From: Hericium rajendrae
Lineage: Eukaryota > Basidiomycota > Agaricomycetes > Russulales > Hericiaceae
Direction of reading: 5' to 3'
NCBI GenBank assembly: GCA_033439255.1
Contig: CM065881.1
Location: 1,860,001-1,924,000, forward strand
Length of the DNA stretch: 64,000 nucleotides
Below are positions 35,061 to 47,017 of the stretch, piece by piece. The position numbers and the translations under genes are program-made. The notes beneath the pieces were generated by a model. It ran no database searches, had not been told where the DNA came from, and saw only the letters and a list, made by a program, of their open reading frames with translations. Position 1 is the first letter of the stretch, and each line of letters opens with the position of its first letter.

Positions 35061-35585
35061 GTTGTACCCTCAGCTTGTCTGTGGTAGTGTATTCCAAATA
35101 TAAGAAAAAATTTGCTTTAATGTCTCGAGTGCTTAGCCAACTGACAACAGTGAATATAGTAGTCATAGTAGTCATAGTTTCCCTTAACAAGTATCATAAT
35201 CCTATGTATATGACACCCCTAGCTATGGAGGCTATGATCCTCTATGTATTTAACACTTCATGCTATGGAGGCTATTATAGGCCCCATAGCTCTACCATCA
35301 GTAAACCTGGAAATTTCTGATTGGTTTCTGATTGTATCTGATTTGATCTGATTCAGATGATCAGACAGTCAGATCAGTCAGGTAGGTCTCTATTGTCCAG
35401 TGTCTTTCAGACAAAAGTGTCTGATTTCAGACAGTCATCTAAGAGTCAGATAGCTGTCTGGAAGTCAGACAAGTGTCTGAGAGTCAGATTCTATCTGGAA
35501 GTCAGATCTTGTCTGATATTTCACTTATCTATATCTGAAGTCAGATCGTGTCTGAAATTCAGATTCTGTCTGAAGTCAGAGTTTA

Positions 35586-35670
35586 ATCTGATAGTCAGAG
35601 TTTAATCTGATAGTCAGAGTTTAATCTGATAGTCAGAGTTTGATCTAATAGTCAGAGTTTGATCTAATAG
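35586..35670. repeat. ~20-bp tandem repeat in copy A
   Basis: Five head-to-tail units of CTGATAGTCAGAGTTTAAT and its variant with TTTGATCTAATAG, part of the left subterminal region. Present inverted at about 62534-62640. Confidence 0.75.
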
Positions 35671-36408
35671 TCAGAGATATCATGATGTCAGATATAAACC
35701 AGAACATGATTTCAGATCAGATTGCAATCAGGTCAGATCAGATGAACCTCAGATTAAGGTCCAGACTATCCATTTCAGAACAGACAAGATTATTCCATTC
35801 AAAACATTAAAACCAAAGCTAGATTAATAGCAGCATGTTACATCATAAGTATCAGAGGCCATGAGGTAGGCAGGCAGAGTATGCAACAAACTACATAATT
35901 GAAGATGATTAAGGAAAGGTGACTGGGATATATACCTTTGTAGGACACGCCGGGGCTGTCTCAGGTAGGTGCAGGGCTGTTCTGATCGTGCAAGCTTGAA
36001 CACATCTGTTTGGGGTCATGCACGACACCGCGGGGCCACGTTGCGACGGCGAACCATTTATGACATAGTGGTCCACGCGCGAAGCGTGAATGCCATGTAC
36101 GATAGATATCGCGGGCTGTGCACAGCAAGCAGCCACACACAAGGCATGGGTGCTTAGAGTGCCGTGCAGGCCACGCATGCGATGAGGGAACCATACAGCA
36201 CAACGTGACCAGGCCATATGGGAGATGTGGGAGCCGTGTGGGTCCGTGCTGGCTCACAAGCATCCGTGCGGAGTCCTGCACAAGATGAAGGCAGTGTGCG
36301 GAGGAGCAGAGGGCATGGGGGAGGTGGGACGTGCAGTGGACGAGGGCACAGCAGAGATAGCCTGCAGGGTGCGGGGTGCAGGAGAGCCGAGGGAGAATGT
36401 TGAGAGAA

Positions 36409-38010
36409 CAAGGAATACGGCTCATTATCGAGCAGTACTCCTTAGTTAGCATCATAAACAATGGAATGACGAGAATCCTTGCTCACCTTTTGCTCTTCCA
36501 GAGTCTAGCAATTCCCCCTCACCCTTCATCATCCCTCCGCGCGCAAGGGCTGAGGGTCAAAGGGCGTGAGAAATGGGGGCACGGGAGAGGCACCGAGGGC
36601 GGCAGTGGCGAGGATACGGAATGGACGCGGCAGCGAGGAGGGCCGAGGGATGTGCGGGGGTCAGAGAACGAAGACAACAGAGAGTATCGCTCGAAAACGA
36701 GCGATACTCTCATTATTAGTACGGGTTCACAACAAGAATGAAGAACTACTACTGACCTTTGATACCCAGGAACCCTCTGCGATCCATGCGGGGCTCGTTT
36801 TGATGATGAACAGCGAGACAGAGAATGGAAAGAGGAGGAATGAGGACGAGTGGAGTCAGAGTGACAGGATTATGAGGATAAGTTGAACTTCGAAGTCGAT
36901 GCACGTTCCCGGGCATTGCCGGTCGGGGATTGCCGACTGGACCGGTGGCTTGCCGGAAGCACAACTCGTGTTTGAAACGTCTAAGTCATACTTATCGATT
37001 TATCCCTTGCTGTTTCTCATCTTCATCCCCTCCATCCTTCGGTTTCTGATGCCCTGAAGGCTTGAGGGGCTTATTCGAGTCCTAGGTAAGTCATAAAACT
37101 TGTTCTTGCATTGTTCATTGTATTAACTCAGGGAGTGCTGCTCGTTTTCGAGCAGTACTCCCCGTTTTCACATTCTCTAACGTTAATTCGAATTTCGAAG
37201 GCCGGATGGACGTGTTAGAAGGCCAGGCAGACTTGCTGCAGGGCAGAGGGCTCTAAGGTGAGTATCAAATCTGTTATTCTACTGTCTTTCGTGCTAACTC
37301 CGGGAGTACTGCTCGATAACGAGCAGTACTCCCTGTTATTTGTTCTTCCTCAAGACCCACAGCCCCACCCCGATTATCCCGTGTCCTGCACCCTGCACAC
37401 CACCTCTCTCGTGTCCCATTTCCCGCACGTGCTCCGACTCCGCCTCGATTCCTGCATGCCTCCGTCTCCTCGTGCACGACCTCGCACGACCTGCACAACT
37501 CTGCACCCCGCATCCCCGGTAAGTGCTCCTTTCTTAAGCCTTTATATTCGCCTGCAGCCCGCGCAGTCTGTAGAGACCAAAATGCATGCATTTTGGGCTT
37601 ACAGGCGCGCGGGCTTTCTGCTGTCATGTCTGCGTGCCCGTGCAGGCTGCTGGGTCTGAAATATGTGCATTTCGGGCCCCTCAGGTGCACGGGCCTTGGA
37701 GTCTCGTCTCTACCTGCCCGCGCAGGCTGTGGGGTCCGAAACCTTTGCGTTTCAGGCCCTACATGTGCGTGGACCTTCGGTTATCGACTCTACGCGCCCG
37801 TGCAGGTGTGGGGTCAGAAATGTTTTCGTTTTGGGCCATACAGGTGCGTGGGCTCCCTGTTTCCTCCCTCCCTCCCTCGCGTTTGTGCCCTATCGAGCAT
37901 CAACACAGCCAGAGCGGGTTTTCAGCAGGCAGAGGGCTGTAGGTGAGTAAAGAATGATTTTCTTTACCTTTTTTCGTACTAATCAAGAGTCACTCATTTT
38001 CGAGCAACAC
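36409..38010. other. Cluster of hairpin/intron-like modules in copy A
   Basis: Hairpins at 36409-36443 and 36680-36711 (modules on the minus strand) and at 37131-37162, 37302-37333 and 37985-38010 (plus strand). Candidate introns precede them, for example GTAAGT 37086 to CAG 37131 (46 nt) and GTGAGT 37943 to AAG 37987 (45 nt). Two further donor/branch segments without a clear hairpin start near 38382 and 38664. Stems differ in sequence but keep pairing. Confidence 0.6.
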
Positions 38011-39118
38011 TCGTTCTTTCAACGGCTCCTCAAGCCTCCCACCATCTATCGCACATCGCCATCATCAGTCCCCGCGGCTCTCCGCTCACCTTTACCACCC
38101 TCCGCGCGCCATCCCACGTACCACCACCTCTTTTGTGCCCCATGCCCCATCACGTCCCTCCTTTCCTGTGTCCTTCACCCCATGCCCATCCCACTCCCTG
38201 CACAACCCCGCCGTCTCGTAGGTGGACCTGCATTAACACACACAGCATGGCACGCACAAGCACAGCATCCACACCTCACGCGCAGGCATCCACGCTTTGC
38301 ACGTGGACCAGTCATGTCGTGCTTGGTCCAGCCATTGTATGCATGGGCCCACACGACTCCGCACGGATCCGCACCCAAGATAAGTAAAGCTGCCCTCTAT
38401 TTTATTGCTTGTTGTGCTAACTTGGCTCCCCGTTACGTGCCTTGCATGTTGCGTTTCCTGTGGTCCATGCCTCGTGCACGCCGCGCCAATCCTTCTGCCC
38501 TCTGCCTTCCTCGCACCCAGTGCAACTTGTACAGGCCTCCACCTTCTTGCACACAGCCCTGCACAACCCCGCACAATCTCAGACGAATGCGAAGGTCCAC
38601 ATCATCTTGTGAGCAGACCCGCATCGGTTCACACAGCACCTATGTCTCGTGCGTAGTCCACAGTGAGTAAAATACCTGCTATACAATAATCTATCGTGCT
38701 AATTCGGCTTTCTGCCTCACCAATTAAAGGTCCAAGGGGCTTTCTGGAGGCAAAGATGAGTCCAACAGCCTTTATCGTATTTAACCCAGGGGACCCACTT
38801 GAACATGATGGATCTACTACTTAGCTTTATATATTCTTGTAATTACTTAGCTAAAGAACAGAGCAATGTGGGCTGCGTAGTTGTTGTGTCTGCTATGGCT
38901 TATAGATATCATTCTAAATCTGAGCTTAAGATCAGCCTGATTTTAAGTCCAAGTTCTCTTCTGAGTCTTTATTCTGAGTCTGACAGTTCAAGTTCAAGTC
39001 CAAGTCCAATTTGCCTGATTTCAACTTTGATTGATAAAGATGCTGATATATCAATAAAAACATACAGATGTCTTGATAGATGAAAAGTGATATGACAGTG
39101 TTTAATGTTTGATGTGTC

Positions 39119-39845
39119 TGATAAGTACTAGATGATAGAGACCTTTCTGACTCCATCTGAAAAGTAACAATGGTCTGACATTTATTAACTGACTAGTAAA
39201 ATGATCTTCATCCAGATATATAAAAATCTGATCTGAAAACATCTGGATGATAGAGACCTACCTGACTTCATCTGAAAAGTATCAATGATCTGACTTTTAT
39301 TTAATGTCTAACAAGATTACCTTCATCTGATAGATGTATGAGAATCTGATATGTCTGAGAATATCTGGATGATAGAGACCTACCTAACTTTATCTGAAAA
39401 GTAGTAATAATCTGACTTTTATTTAATATCTGACAAAATTACCTTTATCTGACAGATGTAGAAACATCTGACATGTCTGAAAAAATCTGGATGATAGAGA
39501 CCTACCTGACTTCATCTGAAAAGTAGCAATGGTCTGACATTTATTAACTGTCTGGCAAAATAATCTTCATCTGACAGATACATGAGAATCTGACATGTCT
39601 GAGAACATCTGGACGATAGAGACCTACCTGACTCTATCTGAAAAGTAGCAATGGTCTGACTTTTATTAACTGTCTGGCAAAATAATCTTCATCTGACAGA
39701 TACATGAGAATCTGACATGTCTGAAAACATCTGGACGATAGAGACCTACCTGACTCTATCTGAAAAGTAGCAATAATCTGACTTTTATTGAATGTCTGAC
39801 AAAATTACCTTCATCTGACAGATTTTTAAGAATCTGATAGGTCTG
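39119..39845. repeat. 121-bp tandem repeats at right subterminus of copy A
   Basis: About six units containing GATAGAGACCTACCTGAC, CTATCTGAAAAGTAGCAA and CATCTGACAGATACATG. Copy B has the same array at about 47340-47845 with one unit fewer. Confidence 0.8.
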
Positions 39846-40669
39846 CTTATATCTGATATTCTTCTGATTTTACAAAATGATCTACACACTATTTTATTCA
39901 TATGTGAGTCAGACAAATGGACCTGTTCAGAACTCTCAGACAAAAGTCAGACAATCAGACTAGTCAGAAGATTCCTCATTTCCTGATGTGTTGAAACAAT
40001 TCCCAATGCCATCCTTACCCGTCCCTTCCAAGACATTACCTCGGACTTCATCATCAAACTCCCAGAATGCCAAGGCTATGACTCCATCAATGTGATCGTC
40101 GACCGTTTTACAAAGCACGTCTCCTTCACTCCTTGTAAAGAGACCATTACCAGTGATGGCACAGTCGACATCCTTTTTGACAGGATTTATCGAAACTACG
40201 GCCTCTGGGAACGCCTCATCTCTGATCGTGGCCCACAGTATGCAGGCAAAGTCATGCGTGGCATCTTTGACAAACTTGGTATCAAGTCCTCCCTCAGCAC
40301 CGCCTATCATCCACAGACCGACGGCGAGTCAGAACGCATCAATCAAGAACTCGAGCAGTTCCTTCGTACCTTCTGCAACTACCGTCAGGATGATTGGGTC
40401 CAATGGCTCCCTTACGCTGAGTTCTCGCACAACCACCGTATCCACAGCGCCACTAACCGAGCTCCATTTGAAATGCTCCTCGGCTATATTCCCACTGCCA
40501 TCCCCACTGTCAACCCCACATCGTCTACACCCGCCGTCGAGGATCGTTTCCATCACCTCGAACAACTTCGCACTGAGGTCCAGGCCAGCCTTCAAACAGC
40601 TGCTGATCTCATGAAGCGTAACAACCAGGACCATATGCACAACACCATCCACTTCCAGGTTGGTGACAA

Positions 40670-40872
40670 CATCAGCAAAACATAAAATTTCTGACTGCTC
40701 TGAGAGCATCTGAAGTCATCTTATTCATGTCTTTTTTATCTGAATATACATTATTTCTGAGAAAAACAAGACTTGCCTGATGGTCTAATGGTCTGAAATG
40801 GTCTGAAAGGCAAATTTAGAGCATTTCAGATCAAATTCAGATCAAATTCAGAAATTTTACGTTTTGCTGATG
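40670..40872. mobile_element. 203-bp CATCAG MITE sharing the Plavaka ends, TSD AA
   Basis: Ends CATCAGCAAAACATAAA and CATCAGCAAAACGTAAA (as reverse complement), followed by ATTTCTGA. These match the ends of the 10.9-kb Plavaka element except at the three variable bases. Flanked by AA (40668-40669, 40873-40874). Excision restores GDKVWLDGK in the integrase frame. Confidence 0.95.
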
Positions 40873-41370
40873 AAGGTCTGGCTCGATGGCAAGAACATCA
40901 AAACCACACGACCCAAAGCTAAGCTTGCTGATCGACGCCTGGGACCTTTTGAAATCACTGACGTCCTGGGCCCAGTCTCTTATCGACTGAAGCTACCGCC
41001 CACCTGGCGTATCCACCCGGTGTTCCACACGTCCCTGTTGTCCCCTTACAAGGAAACCGATGCTCATGGTCCCAACTTCCCTGCACCACCACCTGACCTT
41101 GTGGAGGGTGAGGAAGAGTACGAAGTTGAGTCTGTCCTCGATGCTCGTCTCACTCGGAACAAACGCGGCATTGAATATCTCGTCAAATGGGCAGGCTATC
41201 CTGATTCAGAAAATCAGTGGCTTTCACGTACCTCCCTTTCCAATGCCCATGGTGCAATCACTGACTTCTACACCCGCCATCCGCATGCACTCAAGGCTCC
41301 CAATCTTCGTGGACTCATCTACCTTGACCCCGTCCATGCTCATCACGCACTCCAGGCGAAAGTGCGTCTT

Positions 41371-41380
41371 AGAGAGGGGG
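41371..41380 (+). other. Polypurine tract, gypsy-2
   Basis: AGAGAGGGGG immediately before the LTR start TGATGTCACGG. Confidence 0.7.
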
Positions 41381-41829
41381 TGATGTCACGGATCACTCCA
41401 TTTCTCTCCGCCTTCTTCTCTGCCATCAAGGCATCGCGTTGGTCATGTGCTCCAGCAGCCCCATCACATGTTCACTTCCTCACATGACCTGGGGCTATCC
41501 TTCACCCATGCATCTGAAAAATTGGAATTTTATATAGCCGAAAGGCAGACTATGTGTGCTATGAGAGTCCTATGTGTGCTATGTGGCTGGCCTATTTAGC
41601 TATGTAGAGCTATGTAGACTATGATAGTTGCCATAGCAGGAAGTGCAACATATATAGAGCTATGTACTTGTAAGAGGGCACTATGAATGCTATAGGGTCC
41701 CTATAGGCAGCTTTGGTCACCATGATTCCTATAGTAAGCCATCTAGATACCAGAGTGATCAAGTCCAAAAAAAATTATATTCGAGGCCATTACATTACAA
41801 CAAAGTATATAAGGTAATAATAAGCACAT

Positions 41830-42580
41830 CGTACGTGCACGCGGAGTCTTCAAGAAGCGTCTGGGGGCATTCTACCTCCGCGCGGGTGCGGCGCGCATGT
41901 GCGGCGCGCCGATCATGGGTGCGGCGCATCGATCGCGGGTACGGTGCGTTGAGCGTGGGCACGGGTCGTTGAGCATGGGCGCGGGTCGTTGAGCATGGGC
42001 GCGGGTCGTTGGATACGCGCGCGGGACGTTGCGTATGCGCGGTGTGCTGCGCGTGCATGCAGCATGTCGAGCCGCGTGCGAGTCGTCGAGCGCGCGTATA
42101 CACGTGCGCGGGATGCTGCGGGGAGGTGCGGCACGTCGAGCGCAGATACTGCGCGTCGAGCGCGGATACTGCGCATCGAATGCGGGTGCGGGGCATCGAG
42201 CGCGTGTGCGGGGCGTTGAGCACGCGTGCGGGACATTGAGCACGGGCGCGAGGTGCTGCGGGGAGGTGCGGCACGTCGAGCGCATGTGCAGGCGTCGAGC
42301 GCGCGTGCGGGGCGTCGAGCACGTGTGCGGGGCATTGAGCACGGGCGCGAGGTGCTGCGGGGAGGTGCGGCACGTCGAGCGCGGATGCTGCACGTCGAGT
42401 GCAGGTGCGGGGTGTCGAGCACGTGTGCGGGGCATTGAGTGCGTGCGCGAGGCGTCGAGCACGCGTGCGGGGCGTTGAGCGCGTGTGCGGGGCGTTGAGC
42501 ACGAGTGCGGGGTGCTGGACGCGCGTGCGGGTTGCGGAGCGTGCGTGCGAACGACGTCCCGAGTCCCGTTGCCGTGGCAA
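41830..42580. repeat. 18-bp minisatellite core of CATCTG copy 3
   Basis: Tandem units around GCGTCGAGCACGTGTGCGGG with a larger repeated block GGTGCTGCGGGGAGGTGC at about 42110, 42250 and 42350. On the minus strand this gives Arg/Ala/Cys/Pro-rich open frames of up to 261 codons. A codon-multiple period in a GC-rich repeat explains them. Confidence 0.75.
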
Positions 42581-42879
42581 CGGGACACTACCACGCAGTC
42601 ACCAGCGGACGTCGACGGCACGGGCCACGACACTGCCTACGCGCATGACGCGCAGACGGTGCGGCACGGCGGGGCACGGTGGACGTGCGTAGTCCGTCGC
42701 CCGGGGTGTGCGTGACGTGGGACATCGGGCGCGGTGGGTTGATGTTGCGCGCGCGGGCAACCCGAGGCGTTGCTGGCGTCGTTGGGGAGGCGGAGAGGGC
42801 GATGTGAAGGCGGCGGGGGCGGCAGAGATGTGGGATGGGCGGTGGGAGGCGGTGAGAGGCGTGAGGATGTTGAAACAAC

Positions 42880-42960
42880 GAGTGTCGCTCGAAAATGAGC
42901 GACACTCTGTATTAGTACGAAGAAAGGATAAAAAGTACTGTATTTACTTATCTGCCACCC
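42880..42960 (-). other. Hairpin and decayed intron-like segment (copy 3)
   Basis: Perfect stem GAGTGTCGCTC / GAGCGACACTC (42880-42907). On the minus strand it is preceded by ATAAGT (donor with A in place of G), a pyrimidine stretch, TACTAAT and ACAG. Confidence 0.5.
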
Positions 42961-44590
42961 TCGGCCTGCTGCAAACCCGATCCTGCCGTGTTGAAGCTCG
43001 ATAGACGACGAAAAAGCGGGGAGGGAGGGAGGAATCATCGGAGGTGAAGAAGGGAGAGTAAAGGAACGAGGGTCTCGACGCGTTAACTCGGTGCTTCAGC
43101 CACCGAACACGCGATGAGACTTTACAAATCAAATAAAATAGCTATAAATACGAAAAAAAGAGAGTAACTATTGATCATGTATACAAGTAGAATACATGAG
43201 CTAGCTATGTAGAAAGCATACTGTACGGTACTAGGTAGCAAGGTCAAGATAAGTGACTCTATTCCTTAGTCTCTGACGCGGCACTCGGTAACTCCCGGCA
43301 GCCGCGATTCTCGGCTTCGCCCGGGATTCGTATATAAGGCAGCGCACGACGCGCGTTTGCTCTTGCTCTTTAACCCCATCATCCCCTGCCACGTTGACGC
43401 CTTTGTCATCGTCGTCTGCCTGCTCGTCGTCGCTGCTCTCTCTGTCGTCATTGCTACTCCCTTCATCGTTATTGCTACTCTCTCCGTCGTTGTTGCTACT
43501 CTCTCCGTCGTTGTTGCTCGTCGTTTGTTATCTCTCTTATAGGTAAGTATCTATCTTTAATCTCTTGCACCTTATACTAATATCTTTGTATTAGTCTGAT
43601 TAGCTTTTATTTGTAGACTCAGATTTAAATTTTGCTTTTCTCTAAACTTAGGTAAGCTACTGTGTTATATTCTTTGTGTTATACTTATAATTTCTTGACA
43701 GATTTTCGCTTTTCTAACAGTTAGGTAAGCAGTTGTCTTTTATCTTTGATTGTATCTTTGTACTAATGCCTTTCATTCTCTGTATAGTATAATAGAGTTG
43801 TAATATTATTTTATATAAATATATTATTTATCAGTATTAATGTAGGGTTGTATATAATATTATAATGCATAATAAAATTGATATTCTATTGCTTCCTTTA
43901 TAATATGTATATTAAGCTATAATGTGAGATCTAGATTGCTTATAAAACTTTAGATTTATTTAGATAAATAAAATATAGTATAAAAGATAACATAGCTTTG
44001 ATAATTGCATATAACATGAATAGTATACATATAGTTTATAATATGAATAGCATATATACAATATATAGTTAGTATAGCTCTTATAGCTGTCTTATACTAT
44101 GGTACCTATACCTTATAGTAAGATGACTATGATAGCTATGATAGCACTCTATAGCTGTCCTATCTGGCTCTATGGCTCTATATAGGTGACCTTCAAGCTA
44201 TATAGAGCTATGAAGAAAAGGAGACAGCTATCAAGCTATTAGAGCTATGTAGCCGATATAGTCATATATAGCTCTGACAGATTTACCAGATGTGCCCTTG
44301 TTCCCCTTTGGGACATCCTATTGTTCTCCCTCCCATTGTTCTCCTTTTGGCCACCATTGTTCTCACTCTATTGTTCGACCCATTATGGTGTCCATTGTTC
44401 TTTTCCCATTGTCGTCCCAGTACTTATAGGCTCTCTGTCGCTCGCCTATTTCCCTAGATTGTCCATTTCGTCTGTACCGTACTGTACCTCCAATACAGGT
44501 CACTGCGCTGCTAGTCACTCTCTGCTCTCTCGCTCCCATCATCGCTGGTGACTTGGGTGGTTCTCTGCTGTCTACGACCGAGTCTTGACA

Positions 44591-45765
44591 CATCTGAAGT
44601 ATTGAGTCTCAGGCTTTTTAGACAGCATGTGAGAAGAATACTTGAGTAAAAATGCTTTCTGCCATGTCTGATTGTATCTGAATTCTAAACAATAAAGATT
44701 AGTTTGACTTGGTCTAATCAAGGTAATGCTTTGGACCTTTCATACAATGTCTAAGAGAAGTCAAGATTTTTAACATATATACAAACTCTGAAATATCTGA
44801 TCATGTCTGACAATAAACACCTGCAGGATTTTTGTCTGAACTTTATAATATGTCTGACTATATTTCTTGTTTCTGATAGAGTACAAAAATCTAAAATGTC
44901 TGATACTATCTGATGATAGATATCTGCAGGATTTTGTCTGACTAATAAGCATCTTTAAAAATTTTATCTAAGATTTGTAGTATGTCTGACTATATTTTCT
45001 CTATGTCTGACTGAATATAAAACTCTGAAGTGTCTGATCATGTCTGACAATAGACACCTGTAAGATCTGTGTCTGACACTTATCATATATCTGACTTTTT
45101 ATACAAAGTCTGATGATATTTCTTATATCTGACAGAATTTGTAAATCTGAAAGATCTGATTGTGTCTGATGATAGACACTTGTAGGAATTTTGTCTGAAC
45201 TTTGTGATGTGTCTGATCATATTTTTATGTCTAACTGAACATAAAAATCTGAAATGTCTGATTACATCTAACAATAGATACCTGCAGGATTTTTATCTGA
45301 CATTTATAATATATCTGACATTTTATACAAAGTCTGATGATATTTTTTATATCTAACATATATGCAAACTCTGAAAGGTCTGAGAATGTCTAACGATAGA
45401 CACCTGCAGGATTTTTATCTGACTTTTATAATAATCTGACTTTTTATACAAAGTCTAATAATATTTGTTGTGTCTGACAAAATTTGAAACTCTAAAAGAT
45501 CTGAGAATGTCTAATGATAGACACCTGTAGGGTTTTTTTTCTGAAAAGTGTTGATTTATCTAAAAAAAAAAAAATATCCAATCTCTGATAAAATTACCAA
45601 TGTCTGAATATTTTTGAAGGTCTGATGGCTCTGATGGTATCTGAAGCACATCTGAAAGTGAAAAGTATCTACTCATCATTTTATGCATATTTTGGTCCAG
45701 ACATTTGAAAATTTTCAGACAAGTCAGATTGTCAGATTAGTCAGTAAATATGACCTTTGCTGATG
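44591..45765. mobile_element. Right part of another CATCAG-type element (gypsy-2 target)
   Basis: TCTGA-rich sequence with about six tandem units of ~130 bp containing GATAGACACCTGCAGGATTTT, ending ACCTTTGCTGATG at 45765. No left end is seen; it starts directly at the end of the gypsy-2 LTR. Gypsy-2 probably inserted into it, leaving the left part outside the window. Confidence 0.65.
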
Positions 45766-47017
45766 TAAGAGCTCATTATTTATACAATATAGCATGCACT
45801 GCATGTCATATCTATGTGCACATAGCTGCCTGTGCACAGGCAAGGCAAGGTGATGCGTGAGAGTGCACAGCCTGTACACAACATGGCGAGCATGCACACA
45901 ATGTGTGAGGCCCATGCAAAAGACATCGGGATGCGACGGGCCTATGCACCATGCAAGGTCCATGACAGGGGTGGGCAGAACTATGTGCACATCGTGCTGG
46001 CTCGCTGCCCATCTGCTGACATGGCTGTCTGTGGCGTGTGGCCATTCTCGTGTGAATGCCAGCATGCATGCACTCGCAGGGCCATGTGCACATTTTCAGG
46101 GCCTTGGATGGGATGGTGTGACCACACACAATGTGATAGGCACCAGCTCCAGGTGATAAGTCTGTATGCAAGATGGAAGGGCCGGGCACAATGTGCCTAG
46201 CCCGTGTGCAAGGCGATGGGCCTGTGCATGATGCACGCTATCATACATGGAACACTGGGCCTGTGCACAGAATTTCAGGACAATGGGGGAGGGGCAGGCC
46301 CATGCACGTGTCATTGCAGGTGCATCCATTGCATGCTGTCATGGCTGGCTCATATGGCTGTGGTCATTGGGAACTGTGCACTGGGTACTGGTGGTGAGGC
46401 CAGAGGGGTAGGGTGATGCACGATGGGCGACAGGTGATGGTGAGAGGCGAGGGAGATTGGGGGCATGGAAGGGAAAGAAAAGTCGAGAGTATCACTCGAA
46501 CGAGCAATACTCTCTGTGTGAGCACAAATGAGCATAGTCAAGACTTGTTTTTACTCACCCTATGCCCTCTGCATCCTTATTTCCATGCAAATTTCTTACT
46601 CTGAGTGCTCTGGGATCCCAGACACTGTCGAGGTCATGGAATTGAGGTGAGGGTGTGAGGTGAGGTAAGACAGATCCCACACAGTGCTGGCACGAGCATG
46701 TGCAGTGATGTGGCAGGCTGCTGAGGTCACGCGGGTAACAGAAGGCAGTGTCAGATGGGCCTGAAGGGCTTGTGGAGACACAGAGGAGTTGATGAAGAAC
46801 GAAGGACAAGGAGGAGGCAGGGCAGTGAGGGGACACGGCAGCAGTCAGAGGAGGAAGATGACTCGAGGGAACACATCGTGCAGCTGACACTTGGCAATTA
46901 CTGAGTTTCCTTTCTAGGCACAACATGTGTCACCTCTTGTGTTGCTCCTCCTTTCGCACCAGCACCTCCGTGCTCACACCTCACACTGTCGATTTCCAGG
47001 TGCACAACAATGCACAA
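45766..47017. other. Low-complexity region with one hairpin module, no gene
   Basis: 45790-46440 is TGCACA/GGCC-rich. On the minus strand a candidate intron (GTGAGT near 46560, CTCACACAG before the stem) leads into the hairpin 46485-46514 (GAGAGTAT...ATACTCTC, with two G-T type pairs). 46600-47010 has several open frames without domains. This looks like an old relative of the CATCTG or copy A cores. Confidence 0.45.

Larger units (their letters stand above)
32686..35296 (+). mobile_element. CATCTG element copy 2, left part
   Basis: Starts CATCTGAGAAAA and follows copy 1 block by block: TAGCTAT-rich end, GATAAG runs (33080-33140), TATA-like site (33404-33410), CATTCGAACTC block, intron-hairpin module (33802-33883), variable core and CTATGGAGGCTAT-rich 3' part. 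It stops at CTCTAC (35296) where copy A begins. Its missing last ~95 bp lie inverted at 47018-47112, and the TT duplication matches across the two pieces. Confidence 0.85.
35297..39988 (+). mobile_element. Copy A: 4.7-kb non-coding CATCAG element
   Basis: Left end CATCAGTAAACCTGG, right end CCTCATTTCCTGATG. TCTGA/TCAGA-rich subterminal regions (35297-35830 and 39080-39988) frame a central part with intron-hairpin modules and pseudo-coding GC-rich blocks. No transposase. The flanking dinucleotides differ (AC left, TG right) and are exchanged relative to copy B (47113-62914). The bases around 38331 are the exact empty site of the 10.9-kb Plavaka element. Confidence 0.88.
39989..41380 (+). pseudogene. 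Gypsy-2 integrase core, C-terminus and chromodomain (3' half)
   Basis: Frame VETIPNAIL onward. Catalytic residues lie in TSDFI (about 40050), ISDRGPQY (about 40225) and DGESERINQELE (about 40325). Then WLPYAEFSHN, APFEMLLGY, WLDGKN, GPFEITDV, HPVFHTSLLSPY and a chromodomain with YLVKWAGYPDSENQW. The frame is open except for a 203-bp MITE at 40670-40872, and it runs on to a TGA at 41485-41487, inside the 3' LTR. The 5' half of the same element, ending CGCCCTCATG in matching phase, is at 62915-64000 on the minus strand. No other lesions seen here, so this element is much younger than gypsy-1. Confidence 0.92.
41511..44292 (-). mobile_element. CATCTG element copy 3, in gypsy-2 LTR, TSD TG
   Basis: On the plus strand it begins CATCTGAAAAATTGG and ends GGTAAAT reversed as ATTTACCAGATG, flanked by TG on both sides. 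Read on the minus strand it has the same block order as copies 1 and 2, with TATA-like site at 43331-43339, hairpin module at 42880-42960 and core at 41830-42580. The AT-rich part 43560-44080 contains several GTAAG(C/T) and pyrimidine tracts. Confidence 0.85.
41381..44590 (+). repeat. Gypsy-2 3' LTR, split by CATCTG copy 3
   Basis: Begins TGATGTCACGG and ends GAGTCTTGACA. Without the nested element (41511-44292 plus one TG) it is about 425 bp. The distal part has CATTGTTCTCC repeats, a TACTTATAGGC block near 44420 and GTACTGTACC. The 5' LTR is outside the window, so the 3' limit rests on the TG...CA rule and on the change of sequence type at 44591. Confidence 0.72.

Noticed and set aside
37258-37946. 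Overlapping frames of 95-133 codons in copy A, mirrored in copy B
   Set aside because: Three phases are open together over a GC-rich tandem-like block (GCGCAGGCTGTGGGGTC type), and the two copies differ by transitions without regard to codon position.
35295-39990. AC/TG flanks of copy A as a failed target duplication or unrelated insertion mechanism
   Set aside because: Each dinucleotide finds its partner at copy B, and the split flanking elements match across, so exchange by recombination explains it better.
41795-42633. Minus-strand frames of 253 and 261 codons, Arg/Ala-rich
   Set aside because: Tandem repeat with codon-multiple period and overlapping frames; no supporting features.
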